A stretch of DNA of 20,986 bases from an uncultured Clostridia bacterium (GCA_948891265.1 CAQUBD010000030.1:1-20986), one strand, 5' to 3'. Counted from the stretch's first letter, positions 8,631 through 15,870 are shown. Made by a program: numbers and translations. Notes: generated by a model from the letters alone, not told the origin.

Positions 8631-8928
8631 ACTTTTCTATAAAACTATGGGGTATAAAACTGTTAGATAATAAATTAACGGTATTTTATGATATATTATA
8701 ACTTTTAAGTTTGAACATGAAGAACAAATTGGAAAGCTAATAAATTTGTAGTATGTTATTTAAAACTATAAATTTTAATTATTAATAAATTATAAATAGC
8801 AAAGCTTTCCGTAAATTTGTTCATGTGCGAAATTTTCGTTAGAAAATTTCTATACAATTAAGTTTTACATAATAGGAAAGTATAACTTTTCTATTATATA
8901 AAAAGCGAAAATAAAATGTTATAAAGTA
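8631..8928. other. Intergenic region rich in inverted repeats
   Basis: No gene is seen here. The stretch is very AT-rich and holds a 116-bp imperfect palindrome (8713-8828), a perfect 9-bp hairpin GAAATTTTC-GTTA-GAAAATTTC (8829-8850) and a further hairpin at 8871-8895 (AATAGGAAAGT/ACTTTTCTATT). No clear terminator for rqcH was found, although one of these hairpins could serve. Confidence 0.5.
8713..8828. repeat. Imperfect 116-bp foldback element
   Basis: The left arm reads ACATGAA, ACAAATT, GGAAAGCT; the right arm carries AGCTTTCC, AAATTTGT, TTCATGTG in the complementary order. The AT-rich loop is about 65 bp. It resembles a degenerate MITE-like element or a large RNA hairpin. Confidence 0.5.
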
Positions 8929-8957
8929 TTGATTTTATGTTTACTTTACTGTATAAT
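8929..8957 (+). promoter_or_regulatory. Sigma-A promoter for the tandem HD gene
   Basis: TTGATT (8929-8934), a 17-bp spacer, then a perfect TATAAT (8952-8957). The gene starts 47 bases downstream with GAGGAGG before its ATG. Confidence 0.7.
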
Positions 8958-9004
8958 ATTGGATAAGTAACAAAATTGTTGTTTTCAATAAGAGGAGGAA
9001 CTAT

Positions 9005-10363
9005 ATGTATAATTCGTATTTTGATGACAAAAATGGTACTTTATCAGCAGAAAGCGTTCAGTATTATACAAATGTAAAAAATTATGCAGAACAGCATAAT
9101 CTTGGAAATACTCTAATTGCTTTAGATGTATCTAAAAACCTTCATAGTGGTATGTTTCGGGATGCTGGAGCACCATATATCATCCACCCTCTCGAATTAA
9201 CAAATTACCTGATACTCTTAAATATCAAAAATGCAATCTTTGATATGAATATCAGCACACTACATGACAATAACTTAGCTGAGACTCAAACACTATTGGA
9301 CCTTGATATTTTACTTGCAGCAGGCTTACTTCATGATACAGTTGAAGATTGTAAAGATAAGTTGCCAGAAAAAGGACAGGAATTCATAACAAAATATGGT
9401 CTTCATCCTGATGTTTTAAAGTTTGTGTCAATTTTGACAAAGGACAAAACTCAACCCGGTTTTACTCTAGCTGGTTATTATGAAGAAATTGGTAACTATT
9501 GGCAAAGCTCAATCTTGAAGATTGTTGATAGAATAAGTAACTGTTCAACTATTGACGTCTTCACAGAAAAAAGGATGAAAAAGTATGTTCATGAAATAAC
9601 GGACTACTTCTATCCTTTAATTTCAAAAGCAAAAAACTTATATCCAGCATTCTCCCGGGCTCTTACAATTATGAAATATGTAATTGTATCTATCAATGAA
9701 AGTGTAGCATCGATCTTAAACATTGATGATATTCTTGTCAAAGAGTCCTATGAGAAAACCTATTTCTTTATTAAGGGCTTGGCAATTGGTAAAAACACCA
9801 TGCAGAACACTCTGAAAGCTTTACCACTTACAAAAGAGTATTACAAAGGTTTTACACGTAAGACAGGTGATGAATTCATCATTCATCCTTTAAGAGTTTG
9901 TTCATATCTTATCTCTTTAAAGATTGATGATGATATAATCTGTTCATCAGCATTACTACATGAGATTATAAAAAAATGTAATTTGGAACATAATGGTATC
10001 GAGATTATAACTAAACGTAACTTAGATCCATTAGTTCTCGATTACATCAGAACGATGGCAAATACTGAACATTATCCGCTGGACTTATATTACGAGTCAT
10101 TGCAGCATCGTCCAGAAGTTATCCTTTTAAAGCTTTCCAACCGTGCACATACCTGTACAAACTTGGTAAACTCTTCAGATGAGGAGATTCGTGCATATAT
10201 CGATGAATGTGAGAAATATATTTATCCATTGTGTGAGTATGGAATTAAGCATTATCCAAAGTTTTCAAACAGCATTCAGGTAATGTACTTCCACATTCGT
10301 TCTGTCTGCAATGTTGTAAAGAACTTGCGTCTCTCTTGTAGTTCCACTATAACAAATGAATAA
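9005..10363 (+). CDS. Tandem SpoT/MESH1-like HD-domain protein
   Basis: A 452-residue cytosolic protein with two SpoT-type HD domains in tandem and no synthetase, TGS or ACT domain. Domain 1 (about 30-235) keeps the metal and catalytic set: GAPYIIHP with H61, LLHDTVED with H110-D111 and E114-D115, and KIVDRISN with D175 and N179. It could hydrolyse (p)ppGpp or another nucleotide. Domain 2 (about 250-440) has the same fold landmarks, GDEFIIHP (H294), LLHEIIKK (H319-E320) and KLSNRAHT (N379), but the Asp is Glu, the ED pair is KK, and the second Asp is Asn, so it looks catalytically dead. Both halves end with a YP(A/K)FS helix, indicating internal duplication. A 60-base sample here (10081-10140) is about 38% G+C against about 20% in a mutS sample, hinting at transfer. 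It has its own promoter and terminator. Confidence 0.82.
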   Translation: MYNSYFDDKNGTLSAESVQYYTNVKNYAEQHNLGNTLIALDVSKNLHSGMFRDAGAPYIIHPLELTNYLILLNIKNAIFDMNISTLHDNNLAETQTLLDLDILLAAGLLHDTVEDCKDKLPEKGQEFITKYGLHPDVLKFVSILTKDKTQPGFTLAGYYEEIGNYWQSSILKIVDRISNCSTIDVFTEKRMKKYVHEITDYFYPLISKAKNLYPAFSRALTIMKYVIVSINESVASILNIDDILVKESYEKTYFFIKGLAIGKNTMQNTLKALPLTKEYYKGFTRKTGDEFIIHPLRVCSYLISLKIDDDIICSSALLHEIIKKCNLEHNGIEIITKRNLDPLVLDYIRTMANTEHYPLDLYYESLQHRPEVILLKLSNRAHTCTNLVNSSDEEIRAYIDECEKYIYPLCEYGIKHYPKFSNSIQVMYFHIRSVCNVVKNLRLSCSSTITNE

Positions 10364-10383
10364 TAACATTTGATTATCTAAAA

Positions 10384-10418
10384 AACGGCTGAATTTATTT
10401 CAGCCGTTCTTCTTTTTT
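10384..10418 (+). terminator. Rho-independent terminator of the tandem HD gene
   Basis: A perfect 10-bp stem AACGGCTGAA/TTCAGCCGTT (10384-10393, 10399-10408) with a 5-base loop, followed by CTTCTTTTTT. Confidence 0.92.
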
Positions 10419-10447
10419 GTGACAAAGGGGGCGTACCTTTTTGTCAC
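10419..10447 (+). repeat. 29-bp palindromic intergenic repeat, copy 2
   Basis: Arms GTGACAAA and TTTGTCAC around a GGGGGCGTACC core. It is the exact inverse of the copy at 10499-10527 and close to the copy at 1088-1116. It starts at the end of the terminator T run. Confidence 0.85.
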
Positions 10448-10498
10448 ATAATTAAAATAATAAAGATATATTTCATAATAAAAATTAGTTTAAAAAGT

Positions 10499-10527
10499 GT
10501 GACAAAAAGGTACGCCCCCTTTGTCAC
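10499..10527 (-). repeat. 29-bp palindromic intergenic repeat, copy 3
   Basis: An exact reverse complement of 10419-10447, with 51 bp of AT-rich sequence between. It ends one base before the mutS stop codon, so on the mutS mRNA it forms a strong hairpin immediately after translation ends. Confidence 0.85.
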
Positions 10528-10528
10528 A

Positions 10529-13144
10529 CTATTTCATCTTCTCTTTTATTTTAACTAATGTATTTAAAGCATCAATTGGAGTAAGTTCATTTAAATTAAT
10601 CTTATCTACTTCATGTGCAATTTCTGCTAATTTATAATTAAACATATCAAATTGGCCTTCAACAACCTTTTTGCTTTCTTGTTTTTTTCCTGTTAAAATA
10701 TTTTTTCTTTCTAATCCTTTTAATATTTCATCAGCTTTTTGAGTAACTGTTTTTGGTACACCAGCTAGACGTGCAACATGTATACCATAACTTTCGTCTG
10801 TTCCACCAGGTACAATTTTTCTTAAAAAGATTATATCTTCTCCTTTTTCTTTAACTGCTATATTATAATTTTTTACACCTTCTAGTTTTTCTTCAAGTTC
10901 TGTAAGTTCGTGATAATGTGTTGCAAATAGTGTTTTTGCTCCACATTTCTCTTTGTCTGCTATGTATTCTGCAACTGCCCAAGCTATTGAAAGCCCATCA
11001 TATGTTGATGTTCCTCTTCCTATTTCGTCTAATATTACTAGACTGTTTGATGTTGCTTCTTTTAAAATTGTTGCTACTTCCATCATTTCTACCATAAATG
11101 TACTTTGTCCCATACTTAAGTCATCTGATGCTCCAACTCTTGTAAATATTTTGTCTACAACTCCAATTTTTGCTGAAACTGCTGGTACAAAACTTCCTAC
11201 TTGTGCCATTAATGTTATTATTGCTACTTGTCTCATATATGTTGATTTACCAGCCATGTTAGGTCCTGTTATTATTGACAATCTGTTTTCTTCTTTATCT
11301 AAATATGTGTCATTTTCAACAAATGCTCCTGATCCTAACATTTTTTCTATTACAGGATGTCTTCCAGCTTTAATGTCTATTGTTCCTGAGTTATCTACTG
11401 TTGGCATACAATAGTTCATGTCTTCTGCAACTGTTGCGAATGATGTTAATACATCTAATGTTGATACTACATTACTTGTTTTTTGTAATCTTTTTACATT
11501 TCTTGCTATTTCTTCTCTTATCTCAATAAATGCATTATATTCTAAATTTACAACCTTTTCTTCAGCGCCTAAAATTTGATTTTCTAAGTTTTTTAAGTCT
11601 TCTGTTATAAATCTTTCTGCATTTGTTAATGTTTGCTTTCTTATAAATCTATCAGGTACTTGGTCTAATCCTGATTTTGTAACTTCTATATAATATCCAA
11701 ATACTTTATTAAATCCAACTTTTAGGTTTTTGATTCCTGTTTTTTCTTTTTCGTCTGCTTCTAGTTTTATAATCCAATTTTTGCCTTCTGTTGTAGCTGT
11801 TTTTAGTTTATCTATTTCTTCGTCATATCCTAGTTTTATGATTCCACCATCTTTAATTGTCATTGGTGGGTCTTCCACTATTGATTTTTCTATTAATTGG
11901 TAAATATCTTGTAATTCATCTAAATTTTCATATAAATCCTTTAACATGTCTACTTTGCATTCAGAAAGAACTTTTTTAAGTTCTGGTAATTTTGAAAGAG
12001 AATTTTTAAGTGTTATCATATCTCTTGCATTTGCATTACCATAAGCCATTTTTCCTGCTAAACGCTCTATGTCATATACTTTTTTAAGATTTTCTACTAT
12101 GTCTCCTCTCAAAATAACTTCATTTTTTAATTCTTGAACTGCATTTAATCTTCTATTAATTTCTAAAGTATCTATAAGTGGGTCATTTAACCATCTTCTT
12201 AAAGCTCTTCCACCCATTGATGTTGATGTTTTATCTAATACCCATAAAAGTGTTCCTTTTTTTGATTTATCTCTCATTTTTTCTGTTATCTCAAGATTTC
12301 TTCTTGCATTTATATCAAGTGACATATATTTTGAAATATTATATACTGTAATTTTGTTGATATGTTCTAAAGTTGTCATTTGAGTTTGCTCAATATATTC
12401 AATTAAAGCATTTATAGAACATATTGCCAAATTTTTATCTTCAATATTTTCTATTTCTTTTTGATTATTATCAACAAAATTAAATCTATACTTTATTTTT
12501 TCTATATCATCTGCAAAAAATTTATCATTAAATCTTGTTATGTATGAATCAAATCTTTCTCTTATTTTAGACATCTCTTCTGTACAATCTGCCATCATAC
12601 TATTAATTACTAACTCTGATGGCATGTATCTTGCAATTTCGTCTAAAACTAATGGGAAGTTTTGATTATCTTTTATTTCAGCTGAATAGAATTCTCCTGT
12701 TGAGATGTCGCATACACTAATTCCAAAATAAATTCCTGATTTAAATATTGACATTATGAAATTATTTTTTCTTTCTTCTAGCATATTACTTTCAACTAGA
12801 GTTCCTGGTGTTACTACTCTTATAACACCTCTTTTAACAATTCCCTTCGTTTCTTTTGGATCTTCTAATTGTTCACATATTGCTACTTTATAGCCTTTTG
12901 CAATCAGTCTTGAAACATATATCTCAGCTGCATGATGTGGTATTCCGCACATTGGTGCTCTTTCTGCTTGTCCACAGTCTTTTCCTGTTAGAGTTAACTC
13001 TAATTCTCTTGATGCTGTTATTGCATCATCAAAGAACATTTCATAAAAGTCTCCTAATCTATAAAATAATATACAATCTTGATATTGTTCTTTTGTTTCA
13101 AGATATTTTTGCATCATTGGTGAAAATTCTGCTTTTTCTGCCAT
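10529..13144 (-). CDS. mutS: DNA mismatch repair protein MutS
   Basis: MutS recognises mismatched or looped bases and, using ATP, recruits MutL. The protein has 871 residues, the usual length. The mismatch-binding N-terminal domain has SPMMQKYLETK and the GDFYEMF motif with F33 and E35 (F-x-E). The connector, lever and clamp regions follow. The ATPase has Walker A TGPNMAGKST at about 626-635 and a Walker B region LVILDEIGRGTSTYDG. The end has GQFDMFNY, then a helical dimerisation tail. The start at 13144 (ATG GCA) is preferred because AAAGGA lies 12 bases upstream, whereas it directly abuts the ATG at 13156. It is downstream of miaB and an HD gene. No mutL follows; a foldback repeat and the oppositely oriented tandem HD gene are there instead. 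Confidence 0.97.
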   Translation of the reverse strand: MAEKAEFSPMMQKYLETKEQYQDCILFYRLGDFYEMFFDDAITASRELELTLTGKDCGQAERAPMCGIPHHAAEIYVSRLIAKGYKVAICEQLEDPKETKGIVKRGVIRVVTPGTLVESNMLEERKNNFIMSIFKSGIYFGISVCDISTGEFYSAEIKDNQNFPLVLDEIARYMPSELVINSMMADCTEEMSKIRERFDSYITRFNDKFFADDIEKIKYRFNFVDNNQKEIENIEDKNLAICSINALIEYIEQTQMTTLEHINKITVYNISKYMSLDINARRNLEITEKMRDKSKKGTLLWVLDKTSTSMGGRALRRWLNDPLIDTLEINRRLNAVQELKNEVILRGDIVENLKKVYDIERLAGKMAYGNANARDMITLKNSLSKLPELKKVLSECKVDMLKDLYENLDELQDIYQLIEKSIVEDPPMTIKDGGIIKLGYDEEIDKLKTATTEGKNWIIKLEADEKEKTGIKNLKVGFNKVFGYYIEVTKSGLDQVPDRFIRKQTLTNAERFITEDLKNLENQILGAEEKVVNLEYNAFIEIREEIARNVKRLQKTSNVVSTLDVLTSFATVAEDMNYCMPTVDNSGTIDIKAGRHPVIEKMLGSGAFVENDTYLDKEENRLSIITGPNMAGKSTYMRQVAIITLMAQVGSFVPAVSAKIGVVDKIFTRVGASDDLSMGQSTFMVEMMEVATILKEATSNSLVILDEIGRGTSTYDGLSIAWAVAEYIADKEKCGAKTLFATHYHELTELEEKLEGVKNYNIAVKEKGEDIIFLRKIVPGGTDESYGIHVARLAGVPKTVTQKADEILKGLERKNILTGKKQESKKVVEGQFDMFNYKLAEIAHEVDKINLNELTPIDALNTLVKIKEKMK

Positions 13145-13180
13145 CTTTAATATCATTCCTTTCTCAATGCATAAATCTAG

Positions 13181-13299
13181 TTGGAAAAGAATTGGATATT
13201 TGGCTAGGCAAATGAGATTTTAATTTATGAGGCGTACATTGGTACGTTGATTAAATTAGAATCAAAATTTAACGACGCCAAATGCCAATTATTTTTCAA
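13181..13299. repeat. 119-bp imperfect palindrome (MITE-like)
   Basis: The outer arms match when folded: TTGGAAAAGAATTGG...ATTTGGC on the left and GCCAAAT..CCAATTATTTTTCAA on the right. An inner pair GATTTTAATTTA/TAAATTAGAATC has one mismatch, and the centre is a perfect CGTAC-ATTG-GTACG hairpin (13233-13246). It fills most of the gap between the HD gene and mutS. Confidence 0.7.
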
Positions 13300-13317
13300 C
13301 CTTTATTACTCCTTTTA

Positions 13318-13893
13318 TTATCTATCTTCTTCCTCTTCTAAAGTTTCTGTTTTAAAATTAATTTCTATCAACTGGTTATATATATCGTCTAGTTTTTCTA
13401 TTCTTCTATCTATATATTTAGGGTCATGTGCATATGCATCACAATATTGAATATATAACAGCTTTTTTTCTAATTCTAAATTATTCTCATCTATTTTGTT
13501 TATATCAATTAATGTGTCATGATTACTTACTAAATAACAAATTTCTTCTACTTCTTTATCAGAATATCCTAATCTTTGTAAAACTTGTTTTGATATTTCT
13601 GCTGATTTTTTAGGATGCCCTTTAAAATGTCTTACTCCATCTTCTCCTTCTTGATATGAATATGGCTTTCCTATATCATGTAATAATAGCGCTATTCGTA
13701 TTTGTAAATCTGGTCTACTTCTTTTCAAAGCTTCCATTGTATGTCCCCATACATCAAAACAATGATGTGGATGTTTATGTTTAAAACCATCTTCTGCTTT
13801 TAGTTCTGGAATTATTTTAAATATTTTTTCTTTGTTAGCATCTACTTTTAAATATCTTGCAAGTAACAAACTTTCTAAAATATCTTTATCCAC
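13318..13893 (-). CDS. HD-domain phosphohydrolase, CCA-enzyme HD type
   Basis: A 191-residue HD protein whose sequence resembles the HD region of bacterial CCA-adding tRNA nucleotidyltransferases, without the nucleotidyltransferase domain. Counting from the GTG, it shows H51 (VWGHTMEALKRS), H72-D73 (LLLHDIGKP), H93 (FKGHPKKSAEI), H125-D126 (SNHD) and D152 (CDAYAHD). That is a complete metal-binding set, so phosphohydrolase activity is likely; the substrate is unknown. The GTG at 13893 is chosen because AAAGG lies about 10 bases upstream, 7 bases after the miaB stop. An earlier GTG at 13935 would overlap miaB inside a palindrome and has no clear site. It is probably co-transcribed with miaB, suggesting a link to tRNA or nucleotide metabolism (inference). 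Confidence 0.85.
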   Translation of the reverse strand: MDKDILESLLLARYLKVDANKEKIFKIIPELKAEDGFKHKHPHHCFDVWGHTMEALKRSRPDLQIRIALLLHDIGKPYSYQEGEDGVRHFKGHPKKSAEISKQVLQRLGYSDKEVEEICYLVSNHDTLIDINKIDENNLELEKKLLYIQYCDAYAHDPKYIDRRIEKLDDIYNQLIEINFKTETLEEEEDR

Positions 13894-13900
13894 TTCTATT

Positions 13901-15364
13901 TTACCTTTCTTTTGAGACAGTTGGGACAGTCTCACCTTTTAAATACCACATATGTTCAGATACAATTTCTAACTCTACCATGTTTCCAATTAAGCTTTTG
14001 TCTCCTTCAAAAATAACAACTTTATTGCTATCTGTTCTTCCTGTAAGCATATGCTCATTATTTTTGCTTGTTCCTTCTACTAATACTTTTTGTATTGTTC
14101 CAAGATATTTTTGATTGTTTTCTTTAATTTGACTTTCTACTAAAGCTTTTAATTTATCAAATCTTTTATGCTTAATTTCTTCTGGAATTTGATTTTCCAT
14201 TCTATCTCCTGGTGTTCCTACTCTTCTTGAATATATAAACATATATACTTGTTCAAATTTTACTTTTTCTACAACATCTAAAGTGTCTTCAAACTCTTCA
14301 TCAGTCTCTTCTGGAAATCCTACTATAATATCTGTTGATAATGTTAGATTTGATATTTTTTCTTTCATCTTTTCTACTAAATTTAGATATTGTTCTTTTG
14401 TGTATTTTCTGTTCATTTCTTTTAATACTTTTGTATTTCCAGATTGTAATGGTAAATGTACCAATTTACATACTTTATCACAATCGGCTATTGCTTCTAT
14501 TACATCATCTGTAAAATCTTTTGGATGTGGTGATACAAATCTTATTCTTTCTATTCCTTCAATCTTATTTATTGCTCTTAATAATGTTGCAAATGAGTTT
14601 ACTCCTTCGTATTGTTCAAATTCTATACCTTTTTCACGTTCTACTCTTAAATATGAATTTACATTTTGTCCAAGTAATGTAACTTCTTTATATCCTTGTT
14701 TTGCTATTTCTCTTACTTCTTCTATTATTGCTTTTGGCTCTCTGCTTCTTTCTCTTCCTCTAACATATGGAACTATACAATAACTACAAAAATTATTACA
14801 TCCATTCATTATTGTAACTGATGCTTTTATGTTGCTATCTCTTTTTATTGGTAAGTCTTCATATATTTTTCCATCTATATCTAGTATATCTTCTTGTCTC
14901 TTTTTTTCCTTTAACGCTTTGTATAAATCTTCTGGAAGTTTATGTAGGGTATGTGTTCCAAATATTATGTCTGTGTATGGGTAGCTTTGTTTTATTTTGT
15001 CTGTGATATGTTTTTCTTGCATCATACATCCACCAATTGCTATTATAGTTCCTTTTTGTTCTTTTAATCTTTTTAATTCTCCTAATTTTCCAAATAGTTT
15101 ATCTTCTGCATTTTCTCTTACACAACATGTATTAAAAATTGCTAAATCTACTTCATTTTGACTTTCTGTTTTTGTATATCCCATTTCTTCTAGCATTCCA
15201 CATATTTTTTCTGAGTCATTTTCGTTTAGTTGACATCCCATTGTTAGTATACTATATTTTTGATTTTTATCTTTATTTATTTCTTTTACTTTTTTTATGT
15301 ATTCTTTTTGTTTTTCTATTTCTTTTCTTGTTTTTGATTTATTCTCCACTGATTTTCTCTCCAT
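13901..15364 (-). CDS. miaB: tRNA-2-methylthio-N6-dimethylallyladenosine synthase MiaB
   Basis: MiaB is a radical SAM methylthiotransferase that adds the 2-methylthio group to i6A37 in tRNAs reading UNN codons. The 487-residue protein begins with a lysine-rich extension of about 35 residues. The UPF0004 domain has cluster cysteines C44 (TMGCQLNEND), C80 (NTCCVRENA) and C113 (GGCMMQ). The radical SAM core has the CxxxCxxC motif C189, C193, C196 (GCNNFCSYC), followed by RGRERSREP. The TRAM domain is at about 420-485. VRENA and the TRAM domain favour MiaB over MtaB or RimO. The ATG has only a weak AAAG site. A TATAAT lies at 15391-15396 without a good -35. The last codons (ETVPTVS) are encoded by a 22-bp palindrome. 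Confidence 0.95.
   Translation of the reverse strand: MERKSVENKSKTRKEIEKQKEYIKKVKEINKDKNQKYSILTMGCQLNENDSEKICGMLEEMGYTKTESQNEVDLAIFNTCCVRENAEDKLFGKLGELKRLKEQKGTIIAIGGCMMQEKHITDKIKQSYPYTDIIFGTHTLHKLPEDLYKALKEKKRQEDILDIDGKIYEDLPIKRDSNIKASVTIMNGCNNFCSYCIVPYVRGRERSREPKAIIEEVREIAKQGYKEVTLLGQNVNSYLRVEREKGIEFEQYEGVNSFATLLRAINKIEGIERIRFVSPHPKDFTDDVIEAIADCDKVCKLVHLPLQSGNTKVLKEMNRKYTKEQYLNLVEKMKEKISNLTLSTDIIVGFPEETDEEFEDTLDVVEKVKFEQVYMFIYSRRVGTPGDRMENQIPEEIKHKRFDKLKALVESQIKENNQKYLGTIQKVLVEGTSKNNEHMLTGRTDSNKVVIFEGDKSLIGNMVELEIVSEHMWYLKGETVPTVSKER
13913..13934. repeat. 22-bp palindrome within the 3' end of miaB
   Basis: The arms TGAGAC and GTCTCA enclose AGTTGGGACA. On the minus strand it contains ACTGTCCC, which the der-stop palindrome (2932-2960) also contains on the plus strand. 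It encodes the ETVPTVS tail of MiaB. Confidence 0.55.
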
Positions 15365-15443
15365 TTATCTTTAATTTTCGTGTATATTTTATTATATTTT
15401 CCAATATTTTGCAAGGTTTTTAAAATTTTTTGAAAATTTTTCT

Positions 15444-15470
15444 AATTTTATGTCGACATTACATAAAATT
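15444..15470. promoter_or_regulatory. Perfect inverted repeat over the -35 region of the RNA gene
   Basis: The arms AATTTTATGT (15444-15453) and ACATAAAATT (15461-15470) are perfect 10-bp complements around a 7-base spacer. It covers the -35 hexamer and most of the spacer of the promoter at 15453-15481, so it is a candidate operator. Confidence 0.55.
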
Positions 15471-15481
15471 GGTGCTATAAT
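15453..15481 (+). promoter_or_regulatory. Strong sigma-A promoter for a structured RNA
   Basis: TCGACA (15453-15458), a 17-bp spacer ending TGC, and a perfect TATAAT (15476-15481), with an extended -10. The predicted start of transcription is about 15488-15490. Confidence 0.85.
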
Positions 15482-15542
15482 AAAAATATGTTCAGCGTAG
15501 AAATAAAGAATCGAACAAATAACACAAGGAGGTTTCTGACGT

Positions 15543-15563
15543 ATGATTCGTGGTAAACCCTAA
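15543..15563 (+). other. Six-codon frame with a strong ribosome binding site inside the RNA
   Basis: AAGGAGG at 15526-15532, a 10-base gap, then ATG and codons for Met-Ile-Arg-Gly-Lys-Pro, then TAA. Part of the Shine-Dalgarno sequence pairs with the end of the frame (GGTTT/AAACC). It may be translated or may just be part of the RNA fold. Confidence 0.25.
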
Positions 15564-15714
15564 GTTAACTTAGCAAAAAAATAATTTTATTTTGAGCCGT
15601 GGGGATATGCGGCAATTGCGCAGAATACAGGCATCGGTACCATGCCGTGATGCATCAGGCATTGACGGGTGGAGATGCTGCACTGCGAATTTCACTGTAT
15701 AATTAATTTAAAAT

Positions 15715-15753
15715 AAGAAAGGGAGTTTAATTAACTCTCTTTCTTTGTTTTTT
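15715..15753 (+). terminator. Rho-independent terminator of the structured RNA
   Basis: AAGAAAGGGAGTT (15715-15727) pairs with AACTCTCTTTCTT (15733-15745) through 13 bp with one G-U pair and a 5-base loop. TTTGTTTTTT follows. Confidence 0.93.
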
Positions 15754-15870
15754 GGCTTCTCATATAGAGCCAAGCTGCCTTTCAACTTTATTGATATACC
15801 TATGTTTCAAGCCTTCTTCTTTTATTCATGTCAAATTTCATGACATATTTATAACTAATTACTATAAATT

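Larger units (their letters stand above)
15489..15753 (+). ncRNA. Structured non-coding RNA, raiA-like candidate
   Basis: A freestanding RNA gene of about 265 bases between a strong promoter and a strong terminator, with no plus-strand gene after it, so it is not a leader. The segment 15590-15690 is clearly richer in G+C than anything nearby. Visible helices: GGTTT/AAACC (15531-15535 with 15555-15559), CTAAG/CTTAG (15560-15573), GCCG/CGGC (15596-15613), GGCAT/ATGCC (15630-15646) and GATGC/GCATT (15649-15663). GCATC at 15631-15635 could instead pair with GATGC at 15673-15677, allowing a pseudoknot. The size, compact multi-helix layout and Clostridial setting suggest the raiA RNA class, but this is recalled resemblance and was not tested. 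6S RNA, tmRNA, RNase P and SRP RNA do not fit the visible motifs. Confidence 0.6.

Noticed and set aside
10419..10527. A CRISPR array
   Set aside because: There are only two copies here, in inverted orientation, each palindromic, with one AT-rich spacer; no direct repeats and no cas genes.
12856..13215. Long plus-strand frames inside mutS, miaB, rqcH and the DUF2207 gene
   Set aside because: They are antisense shadows of strongly conserved genes, rich in Leu, Phe and Ile from AT-rich complement, without ribosome binding sites.
13894..13935. An earlier GTG start for the HD gene, overlapping miaB
   Set aside because: There is no Shine-Dalgarno sequence at that position; it lies inside a palindrome, and the GTG at 13893 has AAAGG at good spacing.
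15489..15753. The structured RNA as a riboswitch or leader
   Set aside because: It ends in a terminator, and the next genes are on the opposite strand, so there is no downstream gene in cis.
15828..15846. A third WYL operator, from ATGTCA...TGACAT downstream of the ASCH gene
   Set aside because: The half-sites are in the opposite order (TGTCA then TGACA) with a 7-base gap, and no promoter is near.
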